A stretch of 38,523 nt of DNA from an uncultured Rhodobiaceae bacterium. Lineage in GTDB: Archaea; Thermoplasmatota; Poseidoniia; Poseidoniales; Poseidoniaceae. Of the stretch, positions 18,264 to 28,102 are shown one piece after another. The translations under genes and the position numbers were made by a program. Numbering within the stretch: the stretch's first letter is position 1; each line of letters begins with the position of its first letter. The notes beneath the pieces were generated by a model, which was not told where the DNA came from, made no database searches, and saw only the letters and a list, made by a program, of their open reading frames with translations. Location: positions 1 to 38,523 of the forward strand of contig CALDQY010000003.1 of the NCBI GenBank assembly GCA_937911445.1, given 5' to 3'.

Positions 18264-18962
18264 TTACACCTCATCCTTTGCTTCTTGAATCCTTTCCAAT
18301 CGTTGCTCGAGCGATGTGATTCGCATGCTCATCAGCACATGACCGGTAATGAAAACTGTGAACGAGATCGCACCCAGCATGAGGATGAGGAACATTTCCT
18401 CGTTGAGGCTCCCACTTTCCCCGCCACCAATCACTGGACCAGGGTGACGAATTTGCCATAACCGCGTGGCAACGTACGTGACTGGAACGAGTATGAATCC
18501 AAACAGACCAAAGGTGGAAAAGGTATCTCTCGTTTCCACCCCATCGATTTGAGCTTGCCTACCCAAAACGAGGAACATTGCAAGGAATGTGAGGAGTCCA
18601 AATGTATTCAATCGAACGTCTGTCCAATCCCAGGGAACACCCCACTCTGCAGAACCCCAGACCATACCGCTCCATACGGTCATCAAACCTGTGGCAAGTC
18701 CGGCTTGTGCACCTGCGACATGCATTTTCCAGCCGAGGTCGGAACGCTTGAAAAACCACAATGCAGAACCTACGAAAAGGAATCCAAAAGCGATGAATGC
18801 AGACCATGCTGCGGGAACGTGCCAGTAGAAAATCCGTTGAGCTTCTGGTGATTCAAAAGCATTGATGGAAACACTCGGTGCTTTGAGAAATGCAAGCCCG
18901 AGGGTCATACCAATTCCGATGAATCCAAGCAAGAGAATCACCTCTGCCAACCGCTTGGTCAT
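18264..18962 (-). CDS. ccmC: Heme exporter protein CcmC (cytochrome c maturation, system I)
   Basis: ORF track 18264..19127; start MTKRLAEVILLLGF at 18962 preferred. RIFYWHVPAAWSAFIAFG, MVWGSAEWGVPWDWTDVRLNTFGLL (WGxxWxWD-like heme motif), TRLWQIRHPGPVI. Confidence 0.93.
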   Translation of the reverse strand: MTKRLAEVILLLGFIGIGMTLGLAFLKAPSVSINAFESPEAQRIFYWHVPAAWSAFIAFGFLFVGSALWFFKRSDLGWKMHVAGAQAGLATGLMTVWSGMVWGSAEWGVPWDWTDVRLNTFGLLTFLAMFLVLGRQAQIDGVETRDTFSTFGLFGFILVPVTYVATRLWQIRHPGPVIGGGESGSLNEEMFLILMLGAISFTVFITGHVLMSMRITSLEQRLERIQEAKDEV

Positions 18963-19000
18963 GTTTATTCCACCGAACCTTTTGCTTTCAATAATTGCAT

Positions 19001-20233
19001 TTACAACAGGCCAGAATCGGTAATCCATTGAACAAGCAGAGCAAATGGTAGAATCAGAATCGGTGTCAAAATCCGAGTAAATGCAGCACGAGGTCGTGCA
19101 AGTCGAGATGTGGTGAGATCCATCCATCGCACCATCAGCATGGTTGAGGTGGTCAGCAATCCGCCAATGGCTACGAGTGGCAATGAAACGTCGGCATTAA
19201 ACCCTAATTGAGTCAACGCAGTCAGTCCTGAACCAAGGAGGAGACCGTGGATGTACGAGTTCGGAATACCTTGGCGATGGGCTTTCCACCAATCCAGCGC
19301 TCTGTGTTCATGCAACATTGAAACCATGTTGTCGCCAACCAGGCCAGCCGCGAAAGCGGCACTAAGGAACAATCCAGATGCTTGCATCAATGAGGAATCA
19401 ACCGCTGAAGCGTCGACGAGTGCAAGGAGAATCCCAAGGGTGAGGAATCCGGCTATGCCATTGCTAGCGACTGTAGACAACGTGCGTTGATTGAGCAAAA
19501 ATCCCGTTCGGAACGCTGGGTTGTTTTTGTGCAATGATGCGTTCATGTCGTCCTTTACTCCTTTCGATTCCTCGAAAGCTTCGTTCGTTTCCATCGTATT
19601 CCCAGTGAGAAGATGCGTCGCACAACCCGTCAAATCGATATGATGACTTGCAAGGAGAATAGCGTTTCCTCGATTTCGAAGTTCATGCAAATCCTCAACC
19701 AGTAAGGTGCGTGATGCTGCATCAAGTCCTGCCGCTGGTTCATCCAACAACAAAATACGGGGTGATGGACCTACAAATCCTGGCAACATTCCAGCGAGCA
19801 TGGCTACTTTGCGACGTTGACCGCCTGACAAGTGCGCGATTAGATCGTGCTTTCGATGGGCTAGATTGTAGCGTTCGAGCCATGGATCGATGTCAATACG
19901 TCCTCCTGCAAGGTCAAGGGCGTTGAGAAGATGTTCTTCGACACGTAGGCTTCCAACGCACCCATCGGATTGCAGCGTTAATCCGAATGCAAATTTGGGT
20001 CGTTTTGAACTACCAGATGCATCGATGAGAACGTCTCCCTTGTGGAGGACCTGTCCTTGTTCAAGAGGTAAAAGGCCAGCTGCAACTTCAATTATGGTTG
20101 ACTTACCTGCTCCGTTTTTGTCGTTCAAGAGCACAAGTTGTCCACTTGTGACGTCAAGGCTCACATCACTAAGCACGAGTGAGGTGCCACGGCGAACCGA
20201 AACGCCGTTTAGTGACAACAGCGCTTCGCTCAT
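19001..20233 (-). CDS. ccmA: CcmA-type heme exporter ATPase fused to a CcmB-like membrane domain
   Basis: ORF track 19001..20296; start MSEALLSLNGVSVRRG at 20233 preferred. ABC ATPase with LLNDKNGAGKST, LSGGQRRKVAMLAG, ILLLDEPAAGLD, LLASHHID; followed by ~180 aa with several hydrophobic segments ending AAFTRILTPILILPFALLVQWIT, reminiscent of the CcmB C-terminus. Confidence 0.87.
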   Translation of the reverse strand: MSEALLSLNGVSVRRGTSLVLSDVSLDVTSGQLVLLNDKNGAGKSTIIEVAAGLLPLEQGQVLHKGDVLIDASGSSKRPKFAFGLTLQSDGCVGSLRVEEHLLNALDLAGGRIDIDPWLERYNLAHRKHDLIAHLSGGQRRKVAMLAGMLPGFVGPSPRILLLDEPAAGLDAASRTLLVEDLHELRNRGNAILLASHHIDLTGCATHLLTGNTMETNEAFEESKGVKDDMNASLHKNNPAFRTGFLLNQRTLSTVASNGIAGFLTLGILLALVDASAVDSSLMQASGLFLSAAFAAGLVGDNMVSMLHEHRALDWWKAHRQGIPNSYIHGLLLGSGLTALTQLGFNADVSLPLVAIGGLLTTSTMLMVRWMDLTTSRLARPRAAFTRILTPILILPFALLVQWITDSGLL

Positions 20234-20310
20234 GTTCCAATCCAAAACACACACATGAATGAATGCTACGACAGGACAAGACCCATAGTCGAGCAAATGG
20301 TCGGAGATGT

Positions 20311-21363
20311 ATGGGGCAGTTGTATCTTACAACATTCGGAGCCTCTGAATGGATTATTCTGAGTGTGTGGATTCTCGCAGTTGTGTCTCCCATTGCGTAT
20401 TCTATCCGAAACAAGACGCCGATTGCGCTGGGGATTTCCGTTGGGTTACTGCTGGGTTACATCGTCCAATACGCGTTTGTTGTTATGGCTTCGTACGGTC
20501 TTGAGTTTCGGTTCGTATGGTTTGACTTCTGGCTGATTCCTGAGCGATTGGATTCCGTTGTCTACTACCCAACCCTGTTCACAGCAGGCTTCTTGCATAG
20601 CATGAGTGATGTGACGCACGTGCTTGGTAATGTTTTGGTCATTGCTTTGGTGGGCATTCCTCTTGAACAACGCTTGGGAGCCAAACGCTTCACAGTCGTC
20701 TATGTGACAGGATTGCTCGGAGGTTCAATTGCCTGGGTCTTCTTCAACAGCGGCTCAGGAACACCATCATGGGGCGCTTCAGGAGCTGCATATGGTCTGC
20801 TCGGAGCATACCTCTCTGGCTGGCCTCGTGATGAAATTCCATTCCCTCTCATTTTGATCCGGCCTTGGCCGGTTACCATCATTGCCTTGTTCTATTTTGG
20901 ATTTGAGTTGGTACGAGCGTTCAACACGGTTGGCCTCGGTGGTTATTCCACCGTTGCCCACATGGCGCACATTGGAGGATTTGTCGCTGCTTACGCTTTG
21001 CTTCCATTGGTGGCAAGAGGCGGGCCATACCCATTGGGTATTGTCGATGGAGGGCCGAAAGGATTCGGACATTCAAGAGCTGGATTTGACCAGATCAAAT
21101 CATCCATGGTTGATGTATCTGGCATCGACGACCCATGGACAGAACTTGGACTTGACGTTCCGAAGAATCTACGCGAGCCACTTCGAAAATTGAAGGAAGC
21201 TGGAGATGAAGCGGAAACGCGAATTGCATGGATGGAGCACATTGCCGAGGCTGGCGACTGCCCTGTTTGCCTCGCCCCATTGGGCATGGTCGAACGCCGT
21301 ACAGGGCCCCAACTCCAATGTTCGAAAGAACCGAAGCACTTGTCATGGCCAAAGCATGGATAA
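20311..21363 (+). CDS. Rhomboid-family intramembrane serine protease with C-terminal Cys-rich module
   Basis: ATG at 20311 (MGQLYLTTFGASEW...). HVLGN (HxxxN), WGASGAAYGLLGAYL (GASG catalytic Ser), AHMAHIGGFVAAY (catalytic His); C-terminus GDCPVCLAPLGMVERRTGPQLQCSKEPKH. Confidence 0.9.
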   Translation: MGQLYLTTFGASEWIILSVWILAVVSPIAYSIRNKTPIALGISVGLLLGYIVQYAFVVMASYGLEFRFVWFDFWLIPERLDSVVYYPTLFTAGFLHSMSDVTHVLGNVLVIALVGIPLEQRLGAKRFTVVYVTGLLGGSIAWVFFNSGSGTPSWGASGAAYGLLGAYLSGWPRDEIPFPLILIRPWPVTIIALFYFGFELVRAFNTVGLGGYSTVAHMAHIGGFVAAYALLPLVARGGPYPLGIVDGGPKGFGHSRAGFDQIKSSMVDVSGIDDPWTELGLDVPKNLREPLRKLKEAGDEAETRIAWMEHIAEAGDCPVCLAPLGMVERRTGPQLQCSKEPKHLSWPKHG

Positions 21364-21424
21364 TCAGGGCCAATCAACACACGTTGGAGCGATACCATCA
21401 AAATATATCGATTTGTGGTTGGGT

Positions 21425-24400
21425 ATGGCGATTATGCGCGGATGGTCTCATCACTCAAATCCAAGGCAGGCGTTGTTCTTGGTTTTGCTCATGCTTTTGC
21501 TGCCTATGGCATCGCAAGTTCAGGCGATAGAAACGCTCCCTGAGACACAAGAACCAACACACGCGCCTCCAATTCTGGTCGAAGGCTTGCCACCGCTCAT
21601 GTGTGGTGAGGAGTTGTGTGACCGACCACTTAGAATGTACGACCGTCAAGGGCGAGATGCCGCTTTGGATTATGGATGGTGGCAGGCCTATGGCCCAGAC
21701 CTCGACTGGAATGGTATGGATGACCGTCTTCAGCGTGTTCTAGACGGAATGGATTCTGTATCACCAACAGCGATCATTGGTGCAGACGGGCGAAAGACTG
21801 TCGCAATCGTAGTAGATTATGCATGGCACCCCTCAGAACCAGAAATCCAATCACTCAAATCAACACTTGAAGCACATGGCTGGGTTGGTGTGGAAAATGG
21901 CGCATGGTTTGAAGTGCTCAGGAGCATTGACAGCATCGTTGTTGACAAGGTTCCGGTTTCAGCTCTGATGGACATCTATCACCTTGAAGGGGTTGTCGTC
22001 ATAGAGATGCAAAACGTCATGGCTCCAGTGAATGACGTCGCTGCAAAAGCAGCTTTAGCACGTCCATCTCTGGAGTATGGGAACACTGCAAACGAACTCG
22101 GTTACTATGGAACAGGTGTCGTCATAGCAGTTATGGATACAGGTGTTGATAACGAACACCGCTCTCTCAACGACTTTGATGATGTTGATGATGCGCCAGA
22201 TGCAGATGCTTCGACATACAGCGATCAAAAGTGGGTTGCAGGTTTTGATGCAACATCTCCCAATCCGAATCCAGATGGCTCCACAGATCCCGATGATGGT
22301 AACGGTCACGGAACACACGTTGCAGGTTCGGCACTGGGTACGGGGGATTCATCGCGTGTTCACAGAGGAACAGCACCTGGTGCTGCTTTGGTTGACATCA
22401 AAGTCCTCACAGATGGCGGAGGAACCAATTCACAAGCGAGTCTGGCAGGCATTCAGTGGATGATCAACAACAAAGATACGGACTGGGGAATCAATTCGAC
22501 GTACCGGGGTATCCAAATCGCTTCCATGTCTTATGGTTCGGTTGGCACACCGCTCAACTCTGGTGACCAAGGTGATAACGGGACAAGCGCAGAAGCCTCA
22601 CTCATCAATCAAGCGACCGCTGAAGGCATTATTTGCGTTGTAGCTATCGGTAATGACGGCAGCAACAGAGTGCCTTCTCCTGGAAGTGCTGATGGCGCAA
22701 TAACAGTTGGCTCAGTGAACGACAAGAATACGATTCTAAGAGACGATGATGAGCATTCAGATTTCTCAAATTGGGGTCCACGACTTAGTGATGGAGACGA
22801 TGACGAGTGGGATGAACTCAAGCCGGATATTACCTCTTACGGGCACAACATTGTTTCAGCGACATATGGTACATCGCTCCCAATCCCCGGTGACACAGGA
22901 CTTGCGGACGACCAATACGATTCAAAGTCGGGAACGAGCATGGCAACTCCTATTGCATCAGGAGTCGTTGCTCTGATGCTGGAAGCAGATTCCACCCTTA
23001 CGCCTCAAGAAGTCAAGGATATTCTTCGAAACAGTTCCGAACAAAGAGGAGATCCATACGACGAATCCTTGTCAGAAAGGTGGAATGATAAATACGGATT
23101 TGGAATCATTGATGCAGCATGTGCCGTCAATTCAATTGAGGGAAACCCTTGTGACAACGGGTTTGTGGTAAAAGAATCCAAGAGCGATGTCAATGTTAGT
23201 TATCCTTCAAATGGCACTTGGCTGTTGAGTGATTCATTCACTCGAATTTCTGGAGAAGTCAACATGACCGAAATAGATTATCAGCGCGTTGAGTTGTACA
23301 TCGAACAGCATTTCTACGACAGAGGGCCAAAGATGCTCATGAATTGGACTGAAGCTAACGGGTCGATGGAAAATTGGTTCCTTGATGTTGAGATTCAAGA
23401 TTCATGGGTCGATTACAGCTCAAACGAGAAATTCTTACTCCTCCAAGCCAAAGCCTCCGACGATGATGGTAATGTCTCCAACGTGGCATATCGAAAGTTT
23501 AAGGTGTCTCGTGAAAGTATTTTGATCGATACGCCAATTTCGCGAAACGCCTTATCCGGTACCGTTGAAGTCAAAGGTGAAGTCGAAGGCGTGGAGCATG
23601 AACGAATTGAGTATCGCGTGGATGATGGTGACTGGTTGTTTGGTAGTTCAATCCAGACAAACAACAATCCTGGCGATGATGGAAAATCGAGTTGGTCCTT
23701 CAATTGGGACACAACTGAAATTGATGATGGATTCAGACAACTTTCTGTCCGAATGGTCAACAACTCTGGAAAAGAATCACAAATCGCTCAGAGAAGTTAC
23801 ACCATCGATAACATAGAACCTGCCCCATCGCTTCGATTTACAGGAGATGTCGAGGTACTGAATCGAGGCATGCCTGCAGAAGAAGCGTATCAAGGAAGTT
23901 TACTCGAGCTCAAATTCGACGTCTACAATGCAGGCGATGCTGATGCCTCGGATATTTTCGTTCGATTGGTTGCCCCTGGCGATGAATCTGAAGTGTATCC
24001 TTCGCAAGGGCTCATCCCTGAACTTCCGAAAGGAGAATCGGTTCAGGTTACATTGTTTTGGTCAGCGACTGTCGCAGGATCGCATGATGTTCGAATCGAA
24101 CTTGACCCGAACAACGCACAAGGAGACCCTGATACCTCGGACAACGTGTACGTTTTGAATTATGAAATTCTACAACGACCAGATCAACCTGTACTGCGCT
24201 ATTTGCCCGGATTCGTCACCACCTTGCCCGTTGTGCCACTTGTTGATGAAGAATACAAAATCGACATACGGATTGACAACCTCGGCAAATCGGAAGCATT
24301 CTCACTCGACATCGCACTCGAGTATTGGATTCCTGAGGCTGGCTGGCAATTGATTGACGAAGAGCGTGTTGGATTTGTTCCAGGGGCTACCAGTGAATCG

Positions 24401-26275
24401 GGTTACACCATGGTCGATTTTAGACACCAATCGGAGAAGATAGGCGCAGTACTCTACCGTGCTACGCTTACTGGAGATGGTGTCGAAAGTGATTACAGCC
24501 AAACAACGTTCAGTGTCATTGTCAGTGATGTATCAACCGTTGCAGGTTCAACCACACTTTCCCTCTCGGATGGTGAATACCCGGTTGCATTCGTAGGCGT
24601 AGAATCCTCAACACTCGTGTTTACTTCTGTCGATGGAGAACTTCATGCTCGGTCTTTGAATGACAACCTTTTGCTTCTTACAGACACGCTCGTTGACGAC
24701 AACTGGGAAGGGGAGCTCGATGTTTATCTCAGAGATGACGGATTGGTACATGCTGCATGGACGAGCCGCCAACAAACTGAGCAAGGATATTTTATGACCA
24801 ACATTGCCATGACTTCTTTTTCTCCTGCAGGGCAAATGCTCCCTATTCATACGCATCTTACACCTCTAAAAATCTCCGAGGGCAAATATTGGGGACTTGA
24901 TTTGACCGAAGATGATGGGACCATGGTCTTGTCTGGATACCACCGAAATATCTCAACGGGTGGTTCTTGGAGCGATGTCACTTCCATTTTCAGTTTGCAT
25001 TCTTCCTCACCAGATGTGGGCGAGAGTTGGAGTGAACCAAAGACGCATCTTGCAAACGTAGAGATTCATCCTGATGATGGTGACAAATTGTCAACTGTCC
25101 TTGATGATGAGATTTTGCACATTCTCTTCCAACAGGAACGAGACGATGTTACGGGTGTAGAGAGAAGTGGATTGATGTATACAAAAGGTGACCTTTTGTC
25201 TGCTTCATGGTCGTACCAGTCTTCAATTGGAGATGATGCATCTTCTGCACAAATATCGATCATCAACATCGATAATCAAAAAACCATCTTCGCATCTTGG
25301 ATTGAAGGTTCTGGTCAAAATGCAGAGATTGTAACGATTGCTACACAAGGTGATTGGGATGAGGATGTACATCGTGTTCAGGCACCGGGCGCAACCATTC
25401 TCATATACACTCAACGCAATGATATGGTTGAAGTGATTTACGACGAAATCACAGTCAGAGGAAAAGTTGCTCGCTATGGGATTCTGACAATTGACAACGA
25501 GCAGCCGGTTATTGGCCTTGGTAACATTGTATCAGAGAACGGAGTTCTTGGTTACAGTATGAATAACAAGGATGGAATTCTTTTCCTTGTCTCTGAAACA
25601 GGACGATTCTCAATGCAGAAGTTCCTACTCGATGAAGAACAAGAGGCTGGGGAGTCAAAATCCTTACTTGAGCAATTGTTGGAGCCTCTACCTGGTTCGG
25701 ACGAAACGAAGGTGAGGATATTCCTTGGCCTTGTTTCAGTCCTCTTCATTTTGTTTGTTCTTGTTGTGATTTCTCTCCGATCTGGCAGAAAAGAGGATAA
25801 CATCGCTGATGCGGCCATCGTAGAGGAAGACGAAGTTGCCATCCTCGTTCAGGTTGAAGAAGATGAGCAAGAGGAAGAATTGGTTGCCACAGTCCCAATT
25901 ACTCCTCCTGTACAGGTCGAGATGGAGGAACCCACGCTCGCAGCTGAACTGGAAGCAAAGAGCATTGCTGGCGAAGGGAATGCACGATTGAATCGTCGCA
26001 TGAAGAGGAAACAAGATCGTGAGATAGCAGAGATTGTTTCCAAAGGACTGCCTCCGTTGCCAACTCCAACACCGTTACCGGAACTACCAGCTGCCGAAGC
26101 ATTACCACCTCTACCTGTAGCAGAGCCCGGAACTGGTGCGCTACCGCCATTAGCAGATTTGCCTCCTCTTCGTCGCCAGGCGGTATGCCCCTCATGTGGC
26201 GCAAATTTCCCGGTAACCGATTTGATGCGGGCTCAAGTGATGTGTCCAATCTGTTCAGAAAGATTCAACCTTTGA
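21425..26275 (+). CDS. Secreted, membrane-anchored subtilisin-like (S8) serine protease with CARDB-like repeats and C-terminal cytoplasmic zinc ribbon
   Basis: Signal peptide MAIMRGWSHHSNPRQALFLVLLMLLLPMASQVQA; catalytic motifs VIAVMDTGVDNEH, GNGHGTHVAGSALG, SGTSMATPIASGVVALML; C-terminal TM IFLGLVSVLFILFVLVVISL; Pro-rich stretch; zinc ribbon CPSCGANFPVTDLMRAQVMCPICSERF. ORF track begins at 21206. Confidence 0.92.
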   Translation: MAIMRGWSHHSNPRQALFLVLLMLLLPMASQVQAIETLPETQEPTHAPPILVEGLPPLMCGEELCDRPLRMYDRQGRDAALDYGWWQAYGPDLDWNGMDDRLQRVLDGMDSVSPTAIIGADGRKTVAIVVDYAWHPSEPEIQSLKSTLEAHGWVGVENGAWFEVLRSIDSIVVDKVPVSALMDIYHLEGVVVIEMQNVMAPVNDVAAKAALARPSLEYGNTANELGYYGTGVVIAVMDTGVDNEHRSLNDFDDVDDAPDADASTYSDQKWVAGFDATSPNPNPDGSTDPDDGNGHGTHVAGSALGTGDSSRVHRGTAPGAALVDIKVLTDGGGTNSQASLAGIQWMINNKDTDWGINSTYRGIQIASMSYGSVGTPLNSGDQGDNGTSAEASLINQATAEGIICVVAIGNDGSNRVPSPGSADGAITVGSVNDKNTILRDDDEHSDFSNWGPRLSDGDDDEWDELKPDITSYGHNIVSATYGTSLPIPGDTGLADDQYDSKSGTSMATPIASGVVALMLEADSTLTPQEVKDILRNSSEQRGDPYDESLSERWNDKYGFGIIDAACAVNSIEGNPCDNGFVVKESKSDVNVSYPSNGTWLLSDSFTRISGEVNMTEIDYQRVELYIEQHFYDRGPKMLMNWTEANGSMENWFLDVEIQDSWVDYSSNEKFLLLQAKASDDDGNVSNVAYRKFKVSRESILIDTPISRNALSGTVEVKGEVEGVEHERIEYRVDDGDWLFGSSIQTNNNPGDDGKSSWSFNWDTTEIDDGFRQLSVRMVNNSGKESQIAQRSYTIDNIEPAPSLRFTGDVEVLNRGMPAEEAYQGSLLELKFDVYNAGDADASDIFVRLVAPGDESEVYPSQGLIPELPKGESVQVTLFWSATVAGSHDVRIELDPNNAQGDPDTSDNVYVLNYEILQRPDQPVLRYLPGFVTTLPVVPLVDEEYKIDIRIDNLGKSEAFSLDIALEYWIPEAGWQLIDEERVGFVPGATSESGYTMVDFRHQSEKIGAVLYRATLTGDGVESDYSQTTFSVIVSDVSTVAGSTTLSLSDGEYPVAFVGVESSTLVFTSVDGELHARSLNDNLLLLTDTLVDDNWEGELDVYLRDDGLVHAAWTSRQQTEQGYFMTNIAMTSFSPAGQMLPIHTHLTPLKISEGKYWGLDLTEDDGTMVLSGYHRNISTGGSWSDVTSIFSLHSSSPDVGESWSEPKTHLANVEIHPDDGDKLSTVLDDEILHILFQQERDDVTGVERSGLMYTKGDLLSASWSYQSSIGDDASSAQISIINIDNQKTIFASWIEGSGQNAEIVTIATQGDWDEDVHRVQAPGATILIYTQRNDMVEVIYDEITVRGKVARYGILTIDNEQPVIGLGNIVSENGVLGYSMNNKDGILFLVSETGRFSMQKFLLDEEQEAGESKSLLEQLLEPLPGSDETKVRIFLGLVSVLFILFVLVVISLRSGRKEDNIADAAIVEEDEVAILVQVEEDEQEEELVATVPITPPVQVEMEEPTLAAELEAKSIAGEGNARLNRRMKRKQDREIAEIVSKGLPPLPTPTPLPELPAAEALPPLPVAEPGTGALPPLADLPPLRRQAVCPSCGANFPVTDLMRAQVMCPICSERFNL

Positions 26276-26284
26276 AGTGGTACA

Positions 26285-28102
26285 ATGTGTGGAATTTTTG
26301 GCTACATTGGTCACCGTAATGCTTCATCCCTGCTCGTCAAAGGATTGTTACGTCTTGAATATCGAGGCTATGATTCGAGTGGTGTGGTTGTCAAGAATGG
26401 GCAATTGCAATCTTACAAGGACATCGGGAAAATTTCAGAGATGGCTACATCGTTACCTGACTTCAAAGGCTCGATGGGCATTGCTCACACACGCTGGGCA
26501 ACACACGGTGGAGTTACGAAAGAAAACGCCCACCCTCATCTCAGCAATGATGGAAAAGTTGCAATCGTACACAATGGTATTCTACAGAATTCCGATGCTC
26601 TACGTAAGCGTCTCAAGCGGGCAGGTGTTCAACTCAACTCGGAAACCGATTCTGAAGTGTTTTGTCACTACATTGCGATGGCTCTGGAAGAGGGTAAAGA
26701 ACCCCTTGAAGCACTTCAGAGTGTTCTCTCAATGGCTAGAGGGACGTGGGGGGTTTGCGTCCTGTTTCAAGAATACGACTATGTGCTCTGCGCTCGGAAT
26801 GGTTCACCTCTCATTATTGGCCGAGGAAAGGACGAGATGTTCATTTCAAGTGACCCTCACGCAATTCGAGAACACACCGATCAACTGGTTGCACTCGAAG
26901 ATGGACAAATCGCAAAGCTTGATGCACACGATTTCCAAGTTATGCAAACGGATGGCCAAGAGGTTGAATCCCACCTTCTTCAGTTGGAAGAAGAATGGGG
27001 TGAAAGCGAATTAGGAGCATATCCTCACTTTATGCTCAAGGAAATTCATGAACAATCTCAGTCTTTGCAGCATTGTATTTCGGGCCGATTACGTCATGCT
27101 GAGGGGACATCAGTACTCGGTGGTCTACAGGTACAACCCCAGAAACTTGCACAACTCCCTCACGTCCGTTTGATTGGTTGTGGTACGGCTTTGCATGCTG
27201 CTCAGATTGGGCAGATCCTGATTGAACAGTGGGCAAGAATCCCTGCAGTTTCTCATGTTGCAAGCGAATTCAATGCTAACGACCCAGTCATCAATCCAAA
27301 AGCGCTCCACTTGGCGATATCTCAATCAGGAGAAACAGCCGACACGCTCTCAGCGGTCAAGGAAATTCAACGAAAGGGAGCGGATGTCTATGGCATTGTG
27401 AATGTTGTCGGCTCGAGCATTGCAAGGCAATGCGGAAAAGGGGTCTACATCCACTCTGGGCCAGAACAATCCGTTGCTTCAACAAAGGCGTTCACGAACA
27501 TGGTCGGTGCCCTTGCCTTGTTCGCTCTACAACTTGGTCGAAGCCGTCATCTTTCAAAGACCAAGGGAAAATCAATCATTCGAGAAATGCGTACTCTCCC
27601 TGAAAAGATACGAACGTACCTCGAGCAGCCTGGACCAATCGAACAAGCTGTTGAGTTGGTTACGAAGGCGAAGAGTGTTCTGTTTCTGGGAAGAGGCATT
27701 TCTTCGCCAGTTGCTTCTGAAGGGGCTCTCAAACTGATGGAGATTGCTTACATTCCGTGCCTTGCCTATCCAGCAGGTGAAATGAAGCATGGGCCAATCG
27801 CACTGATTGAAGAGAATTCACCCGTTGTTGTCATCGCTCCAAACGATGGCGTTCAGGAGAGAACTCTGAACGCAATCCATGAGTGCAAAGCACGTGGTGC
27901 AAAAATCATCCTGATTCATGAGGAAGGAGATCCTATCTCTGAAACTGCGGATGTGAGTATCCCAATTCCATCAACGATGCCTATGTTGACACCATTGTTG
28001 AGTGTCCTACCGACTCAACTGATTGCCTATCACGCAGCTCTCGCTCTCGATAATGATGTGGACCGCCCTCGCAACCTCGCGAAATCTGTGACGGTTGAAT
28101 GA
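26285..28102 (+). CDS. glmS: Glutamine--fructose-6-phosphate aminotransferase (isomerizing)
   Basis: 605 aa ORF; MCGIFGYIGHRNASSLLVKGLLRLEYRGYDSSG, HTRWATHG, SIS domains AISQSGETADTLSA, C-terminal RPRNLAKSVTVE. Confidence 0.97.
   Translation: MCGIFGYIGHRNASSLLVKGLLRLEYRGYDSSGVVVKNGQLQSYKDIGKISEMATSLPDFKGSMGIAHTRWATHGGVTKENAHPHLSNDGKVAIVHNGILQNSDALRKRLKRAGVQLNSETDSEVFCHYIAMALEEGKEPLEALQSVLSMARGTWGVCVLFQEYDYVLCARNGSPLIIGRGKDEMFISSDPHAIREHTDQLVALEDGQIAKLDAHDFQVMQTDGQEVESHLLQLEEEWGESELGAYPHFMLKEIHEQSQSLQHCISGRLRHAEGTSVLGGLQVQPQKLAQLPHVRLIGCGTALHAAQIGQILIEQWARIPAVSHVASEFNANDPVINPKALHLAISQSGETADTLSAVKEIQRKGADVYGIVNVVGSSIARQCGKGVYIHSGPEQSVASTKAFTNMVGALALFALQLGRSRHLSKTKGKSIIREMRTLPEKIRTYLEQPGPIEQAVELVTKAKSVLFLGRGISSPVASEGALKLMEIAYIPCLAYPAGEMKHGPIALIEENSPVVVIAPNDGVQERTLNAIHECKARGAKIILIHEEGDPISETADVSIPIPSTMPMLTPLLSVLPTQLIAYHAALALDNDVDRPRNLAKSVTVE

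Noticed and set aside
26277-27014. 245-aa plus-strand ORF
   Set aside because: Out-of-frame overlap with glmS, whose frame is unambiguous.
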